A stretch of 64,000 nucleotides of DNA from Rosa chinensis. Taxonomy: Eukaryota; Streptophyta; Magnoliopsida; Rosales; Rosaceae. The position numbers and the translations under genes were made by a program. Location of the stretch: NCBI RefSeq assembly GCF_002994745.2, contig NC_037090.1:35149001-35213000 (forward strand). The letters run 5' to 3'. Numbering within the stretch: the stretch's first letter is position 1; each line of letters starts with the position of its first letter. The notes beneath the pieces were generated by a model, which searched no databases, had not been told where the DNA came from, and saw only the letters and a list, made by a program, of their open reading frames with translations. This document shows, in pieces, positions 1 through 11,437 of the stretch.

Positions 1-722
1 GAAGTATTGCAAAAAAGCAGAATGCGTAATATGAAAAAATCTAATACTGGGTTGATTTATAATTTGATAATCTGTCCATGTCATTCTTTTTTTTTGGCTC
101 AAAATGTCCCGACATTCTAACGCCAACAATGTGTGTAAGTTGCTCCGGCAAGTCTCGATTCTAGGAGTTGCCTCGACTAAACTCTAAAGTGGCTTAACCT
201 TGGGTGAATCTTGCAAGTTTAGGAGTGTAGTGTTCATTAGAGTTTTGTTTTTGCATTTACATTTGATTCTGTTTTACTTGGGAAATAATCTCCAACAATT
301 TTGACTAATGCAGAATTTCCTTGCTGCTCTTTCCTAGAAAGTTAAAACGCTAGGGTATGAAGGATACTGGCATTGACCTACACCAGGTCCTACACTTTCT
401 CGATCGGATGGGTTCCTAAAGCATATATCAGAGATTTGAGAAAATTAGGAACGATGTCACCAATACACTCCTCTCATCTACTGTGAAGTGACCGAGAGAT
501 TCAATCATCCCACCCATAAAAAACTATGCGTTCAGACATTCAGGTGACAGCTCCCTGAGAGTATTACCTCTATAGAACTAATATCGGATATGCAACCCGC
601 AAAAAGCGAAAAATTCTAGCCTTCAACTTGACATCAAATTTCTAATGCAAACCAACATTACTTCCAAACATGCATGAAATATATACAGATCATTGTAGTA
701 TTGTACCCTTATACGGGAAATT
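1..722. other. Intergenic sequence, nothing recognised
   Basis: AT-rich sequence with no open frame longer than about 60 codons on either strand, no clear splice-flanked exon, and no terminal repeat that I can pair. It lies downstream of the duplicated DJ-1 last exon. It may be old transposon debris, but nothing in it supports a family call. Confidence 0.5.
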
Positions 723-1111
723 CTAGTGTAGTTGTGGGTATCTCATACCCACATTTACAAAAGTGAGAACAAATTTTGTTGTCAAAGTTGTAATTTGAGT
801 CCTACTTTATGTAATCTTAGTTCTAATAATGGTAATTGCACCTCTTACGACATTTTACAAGTTTTTGAACAACTTTATTTGTCAATGTTGTAATCTTAAT
901 TCTAATAATGGTAATTACACCTTTTACGACATTTTTACAAGCTTTTGAACAAATTTGTTGTCAATGTTGTAATTTTTGTTTAACTATATGTAAATAATGT
1001 AAATGAATATGGTAACTTTTGTTCTCAATGTTGTAATTTTGGTTCAAATACTTGTAAATTTTTGTTCAAATAGTTGTAAATGAGGGTATCTCATACCCAC
1101 CAGTATACTAG
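723..1111. repeat. MITE-like inverted-repeat element with internal tandem duplication
   Basis: The left end reads CTAGTGTAGTTGTGGGTAT and the reverse complement of the right end reads CTAGTATACTGGTGGGTAT. The match continues imperfectly through CATTTACAA for about 38 bp. Inside, a block of roughly 85 bp containing TTCTAATAATGGTAATT and TTTTGAACAA occurs twice in tandem (about 820-880 and 895-960), with a third partial copy. I could not find a clean target duplication, so the superfamily is open. There is no coding capacity, as expected for a MITE. Confidence 0.5.
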
Positions 1112-1192
1112 CTTGTCTCCCCTTATACATACATGTATGCCACCTTAACACATGTCCTTATTTATTTTACATGGAGACTGATAGTTCTTGTT

Positions 1193-1618
1193 CTTTCATT
1201 CTGACTTCTTTTTATTTATGGATCATAGTTATTACATGAAAACATCTGACCTGGTAGATGGCCATTAGAATGATACTCGAACAGCAAGCAATGCCATCAA
1301 CTGAAAAATGAAGTCGGGATGGCCCAGCCAAACAGCTCCAGTTACCAGATTTTCATCTGTAATAGAACTATCTATTGGATCAGGTTCCACCCATTTTGCT
1401 TCTGACAAAACTACATTGATCCTGACCGTTGGGTGTGCAGTACATTTCCTTCCCTGCATGCTAACCAGCCAAAAAATAACAATTCTGACATGCTAAACAG
1501 CTTCAAATGTAATAAGTAAAATAACCACCTAAGCAACAGAAAAGAACATCTCATATCCAAGTTAATATTTACACTTCAGATGTGGTTAGCATGCTACAAC
1601 AAAACAGTATCTGTAATT
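1193..1618. repeat. Distal copy of a ~560-bp tandem duplication (left part)
   Basis: Sequence from TTTCATTCTGACTTC to CTGTAATT matches 10878-11305 closely. The copy resumes at 10418-10552 on the other side of the Copia-1 insertion (ATATCAGTCATTTGACT and onwards). Together the two parts make a unit of about 560 bp, the same size as the proximal copy at 10878-11437. The unit contains the last DJ-1 exon and its flanks. Without the transposon the two copies would lie about 325 bp apart. Confidence 0.8.
1265..1453 (-). pseudogene. Duplicated last exon of DJ-1D-like gene
   Basis: Minus-strand exon encoding about 62 residues of the C-terminal part of a plant DJ-1/PfpI family protein (class I glutamine amidotransferase-like fold). 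It starts at a good acceptor (TTAGCATGCAG before 1453) with GRKCTAHP, continues through the WVEPDPID and DENLVTGAVW segments and stops after VRVSF (TAA at 1265-1267). The frame is intact. The same exon occurs in the main gene copy at 10953-11141 with a handful of substitutions. Flanking intron and downstream sequence is duplicated too, so this is a genomic tandem duplication and not a retrocopy. With no upstream exons attached it is a gene fragment, although it could serve as an alternative last exon if the transcript ran through the inserted copia element. Confidence 0.8.
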
Positions 1619-1837
1619 TGTTTAACGAAGAGAGAATTCGAGAGAGATTGATGAGAGAATTGTGTATTCATTATTGAGAATAGGAGCCCTATATATAGGG
1701 ATTACAAAGTACATGTTCTAATGTTACAAGGAAAACTAATCTTAGTAGGGCTAGGAATTCTAGAACCTTCTCTCCTATTACAACCATGAAACTAATCCTA
1801 GTTTGAATAGGCACACAAAACTGATTTTCCTTCAACA
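1619..1837 (-). repeat. Copia-1 3' LTR
   Basis: 219-bp long terminal repeat starting TGTTTAACG and ending TTCAACA on the plus strand, nearly identical to 10194-10412. It is followed at 1838 by CTCCCCTTTG, which on the minus strand is the polypurine tract used to prime plus-strand DNA. It contains the short TATA-like stretch CTATATATAGGG near 1690. Confidence 0.93.
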
Positions 1838-2032
1838 CTCCCCTTTGTGCCGCTCAAACTTGGTGGTGACGCTTCATCCGTTGCCTGGTTAAAAACCTTG
1901 CTCAAGTGAAAAACCCTATGGGACAAAAACAAGCTCGAGGAGGAGAAAAAGAGTACAACACGTCCTTCATTCTTTGAGATCGAACATGTAGGCATCATAA
2001 CTCCCCCTGATGTCGATATCTCCCCCTGATTG

Positions 2033-3371
2033 CTACAATCGTGGGAGTTCGGATAACTTTCTCAATCCGATGCTCTTCACATGTTTCTGGAAGGTGGATT
2101 TAGGTAACGACTTAGTGAATAAGTCTGCTACATTATCCTCTGATCGGATTTGATTCACTTCAATCTTTAGAAGTGATTGTTGTTGCTTATTATAAAAGAA
2201 CATAGGTGATATATGCTTGATGTTGTCGCCCTTGATGAAACCTAACTTCATTTGTTCAATACAAGCTGCATTATCCTCATAAATGCATGTAGGTTCATCC
2301 GTGGTAGACTTCAAACGACAACTTCCTTGAATATGTCTAATTACAGACCTTAGCTATATACATTCACACTTGGCTTCATGTAGAGTAATAATCTCTACAT
2401 GATTTGAGGAAGTAGCAACAAGGGTTTGTTTTGTAGACCTCCAAGATATCGCAGTGCTTCCCATGGTAAAGACATAACCCGTTTGGGAGCCTTTTTTGTG
2501 AGGGTCAGAGAGGCACCCTGCATCAGCAAAACCCATCAAAACATCATTGTAGTTTTGGTGGAGGGGAGTAGGAAGACGCCGGTCACCATAGACGGCAGCG
2601 GCCAACTCTTGGAAGGTGGCTTTTTGCCTCTTAGGGTCTGATCCCAAAATTCCGTTATTCCTTTTCTCTTTGTAGGGATAAAATAGGCCCATATCAATCG
2701 TACCTCTTAAGTATCAAAAGATTGTCTTTACACCAGTCCAATGGCGACATGTTGGCGCAGAGCTATGACGAGCTAACAAGTTCACTGCGAATGAGATGTC
2801 CGGTCTTGTGCATTGAGCTAAGTACAATAATGCGCCTATTGCACTTAAGTAGGGCACTTCGGCCTCTAATAATTCTTCGTCCTCATCCTTTGGACGAAAC
2901 GGATCTTTTCCGGGCTCAAGACTACGACCAATCATGGGAGTACTCACAGGCTTTGCTTTATCTTCATTAAAGCGCCTTAGAATTTTCTAAGTATTTGCAG
3001 ACTGATGGATCAAAATCCCAGCACTATGGTGCTCGAGTTTTCCCAAGACAAAATCGTGTTTTCCCAAGATCTTTCATCTCAATTTCGGATTTCAAGTATT
3101 TAGCTCCTTCAACTTATCTAGAGTTCCAATTAGGTTCATGTCATCGACATAAACTACTACGATTGCAAATCCTGAACTTGTTCTTTTAATGAACATGCAT
3201 GGGCATATTTCATTATTAATATATCCCTTCCCAATCAAGTAGTCACTTAGACGGTTATACCACATCCGTCTTGATTGTTTTAATCTATATAGTGAGCGTT
3301 TTAATCTTATTGAAAACGCGCTCCGTGGTTTAGAGCCACTTGATTTGGGTAATTGAAGTCCATCTAGAACC

Positions 3372-3415
<44 letters not shown>

Positions 3416-3943
3416 AATCTAGATCCCCATAGAGATATGCTGTAACCACATCCATAAGCTGCATGTCAAGTTTTTCGGAAGCTACCAAACTGACAAGGTA
3501 GTGGAATGTACGTCCATTACGGGAGAATACATCTCCTCGTAGTCGATCCCAGGGCGTTGTGAGAAACCTTACGCCACGAGACGGGCTTTATATCTAACCA
3601 CCTCATTTTTCTCATTACGCTTTCTAACAAAGGCCCATTTATGGCCAACAGGTTTTACATCTAGGGGTGTCTGCGTTATAGGCCCAAATATCTGTCTCTT
3701 TACTAGTGAATCTAATTCAGCTTGGATTGCATCTTTCCATTTAGGCCAATCCACTCTTCATTGACATTCTTCGACAGAGTGAGGTTCGATATCATCATAT
3801 TCTATAATTCCTTTTGCAATATGATATGCAAATGCATCATCAATAGCCATAGAATTTTTATCCATCATCTCATGTACACTAGTGTAATTCATGGAGATCT
3901 CTCTATTCTCTGGAATTGGTTCTGACATTGGAGCGTCTCCCAA
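2033..3943 (-). pseudogene. Copia-1 pol 3' part: reverse transcriptase and RNase H remnants
   Basis: Minus-strand fragments of one polyprotein. 3758-3943 is the linker before the reverse transcriptase. 3569-3754 holds WPKWKDAIQAELDSL and YKARLVA, the conserved start of the copia reverse transcriptase. 3092-3376 holds RSLYRLKQSRRMWYNRL and the catalytic YVDD box. 2714-2947 holds the RPDISFAVNLLARHSSAPT segment. 2354-2692 and 2033-2314 hold RNase H (FADAGCLSDPHKKGSQTGYV, then YEDNAACIEQM). The frame is broken several times. One stop at 3569-3571 stands where Copia-2 has CAA (Gln), a C-to-T change. An (AT)n tract at 3375-3410 has expanded inside the region that should join the two reverse transcriptase halves. 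No functional protein is possible. Confidence 0.9.
3375..3410. repeat. (AT)18 microsatellite inside the reverse transcriptase
   Basis: 36 bp of uninterrupted AT dinucleotides interrupts the Copia-1 reverse transcriptase reading frame just upstream (minus strand) of the MKVLDGLQL segment. Copia-2 has GATATACATGAAAG at the equivalent place, so the array probably grew from a short ATATAC seed after insertion. Confidence 0.9.
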
Positions 3944-3949
3944 TGATGT

Positions 3950-5952
3950 TGTTTGGAGTAATATTTTCTATATTTTTAGTATCATTTTCCCTACAATTTA
4001 CTTAGTTATTCTCTTAACAATATCATTTCTAACTTACTTTGTTGTATTTAGGTAGAAATGAGCTTCAAACGCAAGAAATGAGCTAAGAAGAGCTGGAAAT
4101 GAAAGAAATGAAGGCAAGGAGGAAATGAAGCGCAGAAATGGGAAAGAAATGGAGAAATGGAAACTTTCCTAATGTAAAACAGGAAATCCCAGTTGAAGTA
4201 GGAATCCTAATGCAACTAGGAGTGAGCTCGGAAAAATAGTGTTCGGAAATGAGAAATGACAGAGTCCCAGTTGGACTAGGAAACCTGATGACAATAGGCA
4301 ACCTGGTGGTGCTAGGAGATGTTGTGGCTTCAAGATGACTCAAGATAGTTCAAGAATGTTCTAGAATGCACAAGGAATTTCGGCAACAAAGGATTGGGCT
4401 TTGAAATTGTCCAATTGAGAAGCCTGGCCCGAAGTTTGAAGCATGTGACTTGCACATGAGTTTCTAGACCCTTCCATGATGTCTTGAGGAGTCCATGGTC
4501 CATTCTAATTGCTTTTTTCCGTGTAATACAAAGAAGATACAAGAAGATTTCGGCAAGAGTCCATTTGGGGATGTTTTCGGATTTCTTTGGAATTCTTGGA
4601 GAGAAAATAGAGGAGGAAGAATTGAATTATGATTCTACATGCAAGGAAGCCGAAATATGGACTAAATACATGGAGAATTCGGCCAAAGGAAGTTTACTTG
4701 TTCTCTAATTCAAATGGAATTTTCTTATTGGTTGAATGATGTCACAAAAGGAGAATTCATGGGAAACTCTAACCCTAGGCCGTGCACTATATAAAGGAGG
4801 GGATACATGCTGTGAAAACCATCTCTCAACCCTGAATCAAAATCGCAAACTCTCCCCTTTACTCTTCCAAAGTTTCGGCCTGTCCAAGTGTTCAAGAATT
4901 TGAAGCCGTGAAGCAAGTTCCTCCTCCATTCTTCATCCTTGCCGTAGCTATCCTTGCCGTCCATCACCTTTGAAGACCTTCTTGCGTTCTTGAAGCATCT
5001 TTAAAAGTGTAACCATGAACCCTAGAACTTTGTATTCGGTTTTGCTTTCTTGTAACTTTAAAATCGAATTGAGTAGCGTTCTATCTTTTTGGTTTTCTTG
5101 GATGATGCAATTTCATGTTAGATTAAAGTATTTGTTTTGATGTTTAGTTTCCAATAGCCTTGAAGCATGATTTCGTTTTTGGATTTTCAGATTTATAGTT
5201 TTCGAAATCTTTATATGTTCTTGAATGTTTGTTGATTTTGTTCTTCAATCCCATCTTTTATGTTTCGATTTCTTTGTTGACCAACTTAGGTTACGAATTG
5301 CATGATTGAATTCATAATGAGATGCTAGCATTTTAGGTCTTGTTAATTAAAGTGGAAAACCTATAATTACTGAGGTAAATCAACAAAGAGAATTGCATGC
5401 TCGATTAGCGTTCTAACTTGTGTGTTTTTCTTAAATCAATCAAACTTTCTAAGTGTTTAATGCGTTGAATGTGTTTGTTATTGGATTGGTCACTCTTTAG
5501 CATAGCATGTTTAATAGGGTTAACTATGGTGCGTTCATCTAGTTAATTTAACTAAGGAAAGTAAAAAGAACTTATGCATGCGTTCATGGTTTGTTCTTGA
5601 TTGATTTTGTTCAAGTGTGTGTTTGATTCGAAAACTATGATTTGTATCCTTGGATTCGTGTTAAAGGTTGTTAACTTCATCTCTACATTTCATCTGTCCA
5701 TCTTATCTTGATTCTTGGTTGATTGGTCATTGTAATTAGTTAATTAGATTATTAGTTTAGTAATTAAAACAAATTTCGAAACCCCCTTTTCTATTTGTAA
5801 ATTTTCGTACATATTGTGTAAATATATTAATATTTTTTCTTTGATGCTTAAATGACAGGAGCACCCTCAATCCCCGGATAGAACGATCCATATTTGCTAT
5901 ATACTACAATTGTCAACAAGGTTAATTTTGAGAACTCATTTCGAGCTCATCA
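3950..5952 (+). mobile_element. 2.0-kb solo LTR nested in Copia-1
   Basis: A 2,003-bp insertion beginning TGTTTGGAGTA and ending GCTCATCA, flanked by the perfect 5-bp duplication GATGT (3945-3949 and 5953-5957). It breaks the Copia-1 polyprotein between the QETS and LGDA motifs that are contiguous in Copia-2. TG...CA ends, a 5-bp duplication and absence of any protease, integrase or polymerase sequence fit a solo LTR left by recombination of a full element. A promoter-like TATATAAAGGAG at about 4788 points to plus orientation, opposite to Copia-1. The size suggests Ty3/gypsy, but the family is not identified. Short open frames in it resemble no known protein. Confidence 0.85.
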
Positions 5953-5957
5953 GATGT

Positions 5958-7960
5958 CTCTTGGACATAACCATAATCCGGAATATTCTCATGAGATTGA
6001 TTATTTACATTGATGGTTAATGGATTATTTTGTGCCAAACTCGCTTTCTTTCTTGGGCGAGAATCCATCGAACCTATGGGCCTCATGCGCTTCCTGGCGG
6101 GAGCCGTGGGCCTAGCCACAACGTCACCAAGGGAGGGGATGTTGGCGCCATGCTTAGGTATCCTTGAGGTGGTGTCATGTCCTCTAATTTTAGGGACATC
6201 AATCCTTACAGGCACGTTTGCAGCAGATATATGTGATCTTGTCACTTTAGCGATATCAGAAAACGCATCAGGCATCGATTCTGCTATGTTCTAAAGATCG
6301 AGAATTCTCCGTACTTTAATTTCAGACTATGTGGTTCGGGGATCAAGATGAGACAGAGTGGGGACAGACCACGACAATTCCTGTCGTTCCTGTTGAACAT
6401 TTATGTTCTTATCTCCCCCTAAAGATGGGAAGACTGTCTCATCAAAGTGACAATCCGCAAATCTAGCGATAAAGAGATCGCATGTCAAGGGTTCTAAGTA
6501 GCGGACAATCGTTGGAGAGTCATATCCAACATAAATGCCTAATCATCGTTGATGACCCATTTTAGTGCCCTGTGGCAACGCAGTTGGCACATAAACTGCA
6601 CACCCAAATATGCGTAAGTGTGAGACATCAGGCTCATACCCAGTCACCATCTGGGACACAGAAAAGGGTTGAGTGGCAGTAGGCCTTAGACGAATAAGCA
6701 CAGCTGCATGCAATATTGCATAGCCCCAAGCAGAAATAGGGAGATTGGTACGCATTACCAATGCTCTAGCGACTATTTGTAGTCTTTTAATGGCGGCTTC
6801 TGCAAGACCATTTTGGGTGTGAACATGAGGAACAGGATGTTGAACATCAATCCCAACGAACATGTAATAATCATCAAAGGTTTTTGATGTAAACTCCCCA
6901 ACGTTGTTTAATCTTATAGACTTAATAGGATGATTAGGGTGGTTAGCCCGTAACTTAATAATTTGGGCTAGGAGTTTAGCAAATGTAGTAGTCCTGATGG
7001 ACAATAGCATGACATGTGACCAGCATGTCGATGCATCAACCAACACCATAAAATATCTAAATGGTCCGCATGGTGGTTGAATAGGTCCACAAATATCACC
7101 TTGGATTCGTTGCAAGAATGGTATATTTTCTTTAGTATACTTTTCATAGGATGATCTCGATTCTAATTTTGCTAAAGAGCAGGCTTTGTAGAACGAATGA
7201 TGGGCTTTAGAAACAACCAATGAGGATTTTGGTTGAGCCATGAAGTCACAATGGACTTTAGAAGTAGGATTTGGAGTTGAAAGAGCATTGGTGGTGTCAA
7301 GGCCACCCTTAGGCAGCAGGGGGATGGCGGCGCAGGCCAAGGATGACCAGTTTTTGGGGTGAACGGCGTTGTGAGGCTCAGGGGCTCTCTCGGGGTCCAA
7401 AATCCTATTTTTACTTCTTTTTGTTTTGAAAAATGGATGTCCGTGCGAAGTCTTTAATATACGGATCATCATGTCACGACTTGAATGTCCCAAACGGTCA
7501 TGCCAAAGCCTATATGTGTCTGAATCCCATAAATCATCTCTCATAACATGATTGGATTCAATTATTCAAATAGTGGTTGCATACAACCCACTAGATCAAC
7601 ACATAAGTTTCTCTAAGACTCTTTTATGTCCGTAGTCATTAGAGGTGATGCAAAGGAACTCTTGTTCATTCTCACAATATGTTTCCACATGAAAACCATT
7701 GGCTCTTATATCTTTGAAGCTTAATAGGGTTCTTCCTACCCTAGGAGCATAAAGAGCTTCGGTGACATTTAAAATTGTGCCCTTTGGCAACATAAATAGG
7801 GCTGGTCCTCTACCATGAATCAATTGAGATGATCCAGCCATCGTAGTCACAGAAGATCAAGTAGGCGTCATCCATAGAAAGAGTTGCCTATTTCGAAGAA
7901 TAATATGTGTAGTTGCACTATCCACGAGGCATTCTAGCTCTCCGGGAAACATACTGAAAA
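5958..7960 (-). pseudogene. Copia-1 pol 5' part: protease and integrase remnants
   Basis: Minus-strand remnant. The protease active-site segment LVDSATTH lies near 7900, followed by the 7596-7850 frame (LLSFKDIRANGFHVET). The GAG-pre-integrase motif YRLWHDRLGHSSRDMM opens the 333-codon frame at 6543-7544. The integrase core follows: GDICGPIQPPCGPFRYFMVLVD has the first Asp, and GLAEAAIKRLQ the Glu. The second catalytic Asp, in the motif RLDNAGEF of Copia-2, is Asn here (RLNNVGEF), a G-to-A change that alone would abolish strand transfer. 5922-6275 is the basic linker (RPRKKASLAQNNPL). This integrase has about 65 extra residues before ACSLAKLE compared with Copia-2. Stops separate the protease, integrase and linker frames. 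Confidence 0.9.
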
Positions 7961-8319
7961 ATAATAAAGTTCGAAATTAAAATATGTCCAAGACATTGAA
8001 TAAAATAAATCGAGACTTTATTAATAATAGCCAATGATTACATCAAAGTTTCCAAAGTCTAATCCAAAAAAAAAAAAAAAAAGCAAATTTAGACAAATCT
8101 TAGTCACTCTAACTGTTTGGTAACTCCAATCAAATATAACCAGGTAAGTAGAGAGAGATGTCGGTGGAACGAGGCTCTCTTAAGTACCACTAATCTCAAT
8201 TACTTTCCTAGACATCATACTTCATTAGATGCGCCACATGAGAAAGAATTAATACAATTGTCATTTATTGACTAAGGCATATTGCCATTACATAATTCTT
8301 GGAAAAATAAAGGACTATA
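7961..8319. other. Copia-1 gag-protease spacer
   Basis: Internal element sequence between the zinc-knuckle end of gag and the protease on the minus strand, with a run of 18 A at about 8068-8086. No intact reading frame. Similar to the equivalent spacer in Copia-2 (23439-23640) only in position. Confidence 0.6.
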
Positions 8320-9435
8320 CTAATCAAAATCTGCAACATCCTTGTGCAATTCCTTGTCAGATTTGAAGTCCGCTATGGTGAGATTGATGTTGGCATCATC
8401 ACCATCTTCTTCTTCTTCGGCAAGATAGGCTTCATGCTCTCTAAAGTCTCTATATGCCTTGTAACGTGCAGCTAGTTGATTGCTTGCATTGCATTGCTTG
8501 AACCAATGCTCACTTGATCCACATCGATGACACACGTCATTGTGATTTCCTCCCTTTAATTGAGGTGCATTGTTAGCACTTGGGTGGCGTCCTCTAGAGG
8601 AGTCGGCGCCATTCCCATGGCTTGGGTGGCTCCACCACGTCCTGGAGCCCCACGACCTTTTTTCCCATGTTGCCATGTGTTGCCACGTATTCGTCCTTCA
8701 TTCTGACGATTACCTTTCTTTGTAGGGCAGTTATATGGACCAAAACGTCCGTTGTGTCCCTTATTTTTAGGGTTCCGCTCCTTGCGCCCTTCTTTGAGTG
8801 CATTATTATAATTCGCCTCTTGAACGCTCTTAGTTCCGATAGGCCTTGAATTATAATTCTTCACGAGGATATTATCATGTTTTTTAGCTACAGACATAAC
8901 ATTAATTAGCTGATGAAACCTCGTGATCTGTCCAGTATTGTATTCAGTCCGATATTGCTTTTGATAGCAAGATTGTTGAGACGGGGAAGGTGGAGAGAGT
9001 TTTCTCAATTAGCTCTTGCTCCGTGACAGGTTGTCCACAGAACCCCAACATGGTTTTGAGGCGTAGAGCTTCCGAATTATATCCAGCTACAGACTTGAAA
9101 TCGGCGAATCGTAGATTGCTCCATTGAACTTTCAAGTCGAGGAGGAGGGAGTCCTTGACATTGCCAAAATGCCATTCTAGTGCAACCCATAATTCTCTAG
9201 CATCCTTGATTGCCATGTACTCCAATTGGAGTGATTTTTCCATGTGGCGTCTCATCAAGATGAGGGCGGTGGCATTATTTGTAGCCGTATGCTCAAATAG
9301 GAGCTCAGGGTTTGGGGCCTGAATTACAGGAAGGATACCTTTTGAAGCGAGATGGTTTTCAACATTAGTGACCCAACTATGATATTGCGAGCCAGTTGAG
9401 TCAAGTATAGGAAAGTCAAGCTTCGGCTTTAACAT
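8320..9435 (-). pseudogene. Copia-1 gag with CCHC zinc knuckle, frameshifted
   Basis: The structural capsid/nucleocapsid protein of the element, broken into frames. 8944-9435 (163 codons, starting MLKPKLDFPILD) is the capsid half, with the plant copia features LWVALEWHFG and TLSTFP. A frameshift at about 8944-9008 passes the reading to 8556-9008, which carries an RNA-binding basic, glycine-rich stretch. A further shift leads to 8320-8676, where CHRCGSSEHWFKQC (8491-8532) is a complete CX2CX4HX4C zinc knuckle. In an active element the product would package the genomic RNA. Here it cannot be made as one protein. Confidence 0.9.
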
Positions 9436-10193
9436 CCTGAAATCAAGAAGAAGAAGAATATTAGTTTCGAAGTCAATGCTTCCACGACAACTAATTAAAT
9501 AATAAGATTTCCGAGGTATGCTACCAAGAAATCGATTTCCAAGAATATTTTGGATTAGACCAAAACAATGATGTTTATATGGTCATAAATCGATGCTTGC
9601 GGACGCTCTTAGTCCGAAGTCTTACGAACGCTCTTAGTTCGTTAATAGCTTGAATCCCCACGATTCTGCTTTTCAAGAATCGAACCCACATTATAAGAAA
9701 GGTGGGATGTAGAAGAAGGGAGGTTGCAAGTCCCCGAAGAAAAAGAAGAAGAAATTAAGGTACGAAAAGCGGGAACTTTAATTATAAATACTTACTTGGT
9801 TAATTTGAAGCTTGAAACCTTGAGTCTTGAATTCTTGAACTTTTGGAAGCTTGGACTATTGTTGATTGATGGAGGTGCTTTGGATGGTAGCAAAGGATTT
9901 TGGTTGCTGCCGAGTATTGCAGGAAGGTTGGCCAAAAGCTACTGCTGCAATTAGTCCGGAATGTGCCCGGTGTCCGGTTCAGTGGTTGGTTGGCTGGCCA
10001 AAGGAGCTGCAGGGGCAGCGGAGGCGCACGGCTGTCCAAGAGGGCTGCAAGGGCAGACTAGGACGTGCAGTACTGCTGCAGGGGCAGCAGGCGTGCGGCA
10101 AGGCTAGCGTGGGCTAGGTGCTGCGGTATTAAGGCTAGAAGGTTTCGGGTTTTTGAGTTTTTATTTTTGTGGTTAGGGCTTGGGCTGATAAAG
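9436..10193 (-). other. Copia-1 untranslated leader and primer-binding region
   Basis: The stretch between the 5' LTR and gag. On the minus strand the first bases after the LTR are CTTTATCAGCCC. Copia-2 has CGTTATCAGCAC in the same place. The shared TTATCAGC two bases after the LTR is the best primer-binding-site candidate, but it is not the common plant TGGTATCAGAGC and I cannot name the tRNA. The part at 9990-10110 is unusually GC-rich for the element (many GCAG and GGCAGC repeats on the plus strand). Confidence 0.55.
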
Positions 10194-10412
10194 TGTTTCA
10201 GGCAGAGAGAATTCGAGAGAGATTGATGAGAGAATTGTGTATTCATTATTGAGAATAGGAGCCCTAGATATAGAGATTGCAAAATACACGTTCTAATGTT
10301 ACAAGGAAAACTAATCCGAGTAGGACTAGGAATTCTAGAACCTTCTCTCCTATTATAACCATGAAACTAATCCTAGTTTGAATAGGCACACAAAACTGAT
10401 TTTCCTTCAACA
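10194..10412 (-). repeat. Copia-1 5' LTR
   Basis: 219-bp LTR, TGTTTCAGGC to TTCAACA on the plus strand. It is the partner of 1619-1837 and is followed by the target duplication TAATT at 10413-10417. Confidence 0.93.
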
Positions 10413-10552
10413 TAATTCTAGATATCAGTCATTTGACTACACTCGCTGCAGTAATCTATTTTTTTGAAATAAAAGCATTACCCAGATGTGTTATAGAGAA
10501 ACATCACGACTTTAACCACCAATAATATAGGATACAACATTAGAATCCAAAA

Positions 10553-10877
10553 AACATCACGACTGTATTCACCACTAGTTTTTTGCATATTGTTTAGCCC
10601 CATTCTGAAGCTTTTGGTGTTGATATACAAAAGGCTTCTAGCTCCAGTTCTGCTGTTTTTCATTCTCGTTCCAGTTGCTCGAGATGTCTAACATTGGTCA
10701 AGTTGTTTCTGCAGGGATTCAAAGTGCCATTGATCCAGGTGGAGTCCTAGTTCCGCTAGGAAAGCTATTCTGCAGTTTCTGTGTGGTTGTTGTGCAGCTG
10801 GTTTAATTGATATTGTGTATGTGTTGTATGATATGATCTTGTGGTTGATGTGTTGTTTGTGGCATCATGTAGATTTA
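10553..10877. other. Spacer between the two exon-duplication copies
   Basis: About 325 bp between the distal and proximal duplication copies. There is no similarity to the rest of the locus that I can see, no exon and no terminal repeats. Confidence 0.45.
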
Positions 10878-11437
10878 ACATTTCATTCTCACTTCTTTTT
10901 TATTTATGGATCACAGATATTACATGGAAACATCTGACCTGGTAGATGGCCATTAGAATGATACTCGAACAGCAAGCAATGCCATCAACTGAGAAATGAA
11001 GTCGGGATGGCCCAGCCAAACAGCTCCAGTTACCAGATTTCCATCTGTAATAGAACTATCTATTGGATCAGGTTCCACCCATTTTACTTCTGACAAAACT
11101 ACATTGACCCTGACCGTTGGGTGTGCAGTACATTTCCATCCCTGCAATGTAGCCAAAAAATAACAATTCTGACATGCTAAACAGCTTCAAATGTAATAAG
11201 TAAAATAACCACCGATAAGCAACAGAAAAGAACATCTCATATCCAAGTTAATATTTACACTTCTGATGTGGTTAGCATGGTATAACAAAACAGTATCTGC
11301 AATTCTATATATCAGTCATTTGACTGCACTCGCTGCAGTAATCTATTTTTTGAAATAAAAGCATTATCCAGATGTGTTATAGAGAAACATCACGACTTTA
11401 ACCACCAATAATATAGGATACAACATTAGAATCCAAA
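10878..11437. repeat. Proximal copy of the ~560-bp exon duplication
   Basis: The sequence from TTTCATTCTCACTTC to AATCCAAAAAAC matches the distal copy (1193-1618 plus 10418-10552). It includes the last exon of the DJ-1D-like gene, its stop codon and about 300 bp of the preceding intron. The two copies differ at several sites, so the duplication is not very recent. Confidence 0.8.

Larger units (their letters stand above)
1619..10412 (-). mobile_element. Copia-1: degenerate full-length Ty1/copia retrotransposon
   Basis: An 8,794-bp element on the minus strand, including a 2,003-bp nested solo LTR. LTRs of 219 bp (1619-1837 and 10194-10412) begin TG and end CA. The flanking 5-bp target duplications are identical (TAATT at 1614-1618 and 10413-10417). 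A polypurine tract (AAAGGGGAG on the minus strand) abuts the 3' LTR at 1838. The order on the minus strand is gag, protease, integrase, reverse transcriptase, RNase H, which is the Ty1/copia order. By eye the LTRs differ at about a dozen sites, so the insertion is not recent. Every coding domain carries frameshifts or stops. It sits in the distal copy of the DJ-1 exon duplication. Confidence 0.95.

Noticed and set aside
5922..6275. Independent basic protein gene
   Set aside because: It corresponds to the integrase-RT linker of Copia-2 and only appears separate because a solo LTR is inserted after it; the last residues are read into the inserted LTR.
9866..10117. GC-rich open frame on the plus strand in the Copia-1 leader
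   Set aside because: Opposite strand to the element, repetitive GCAG composition and no homology evident.
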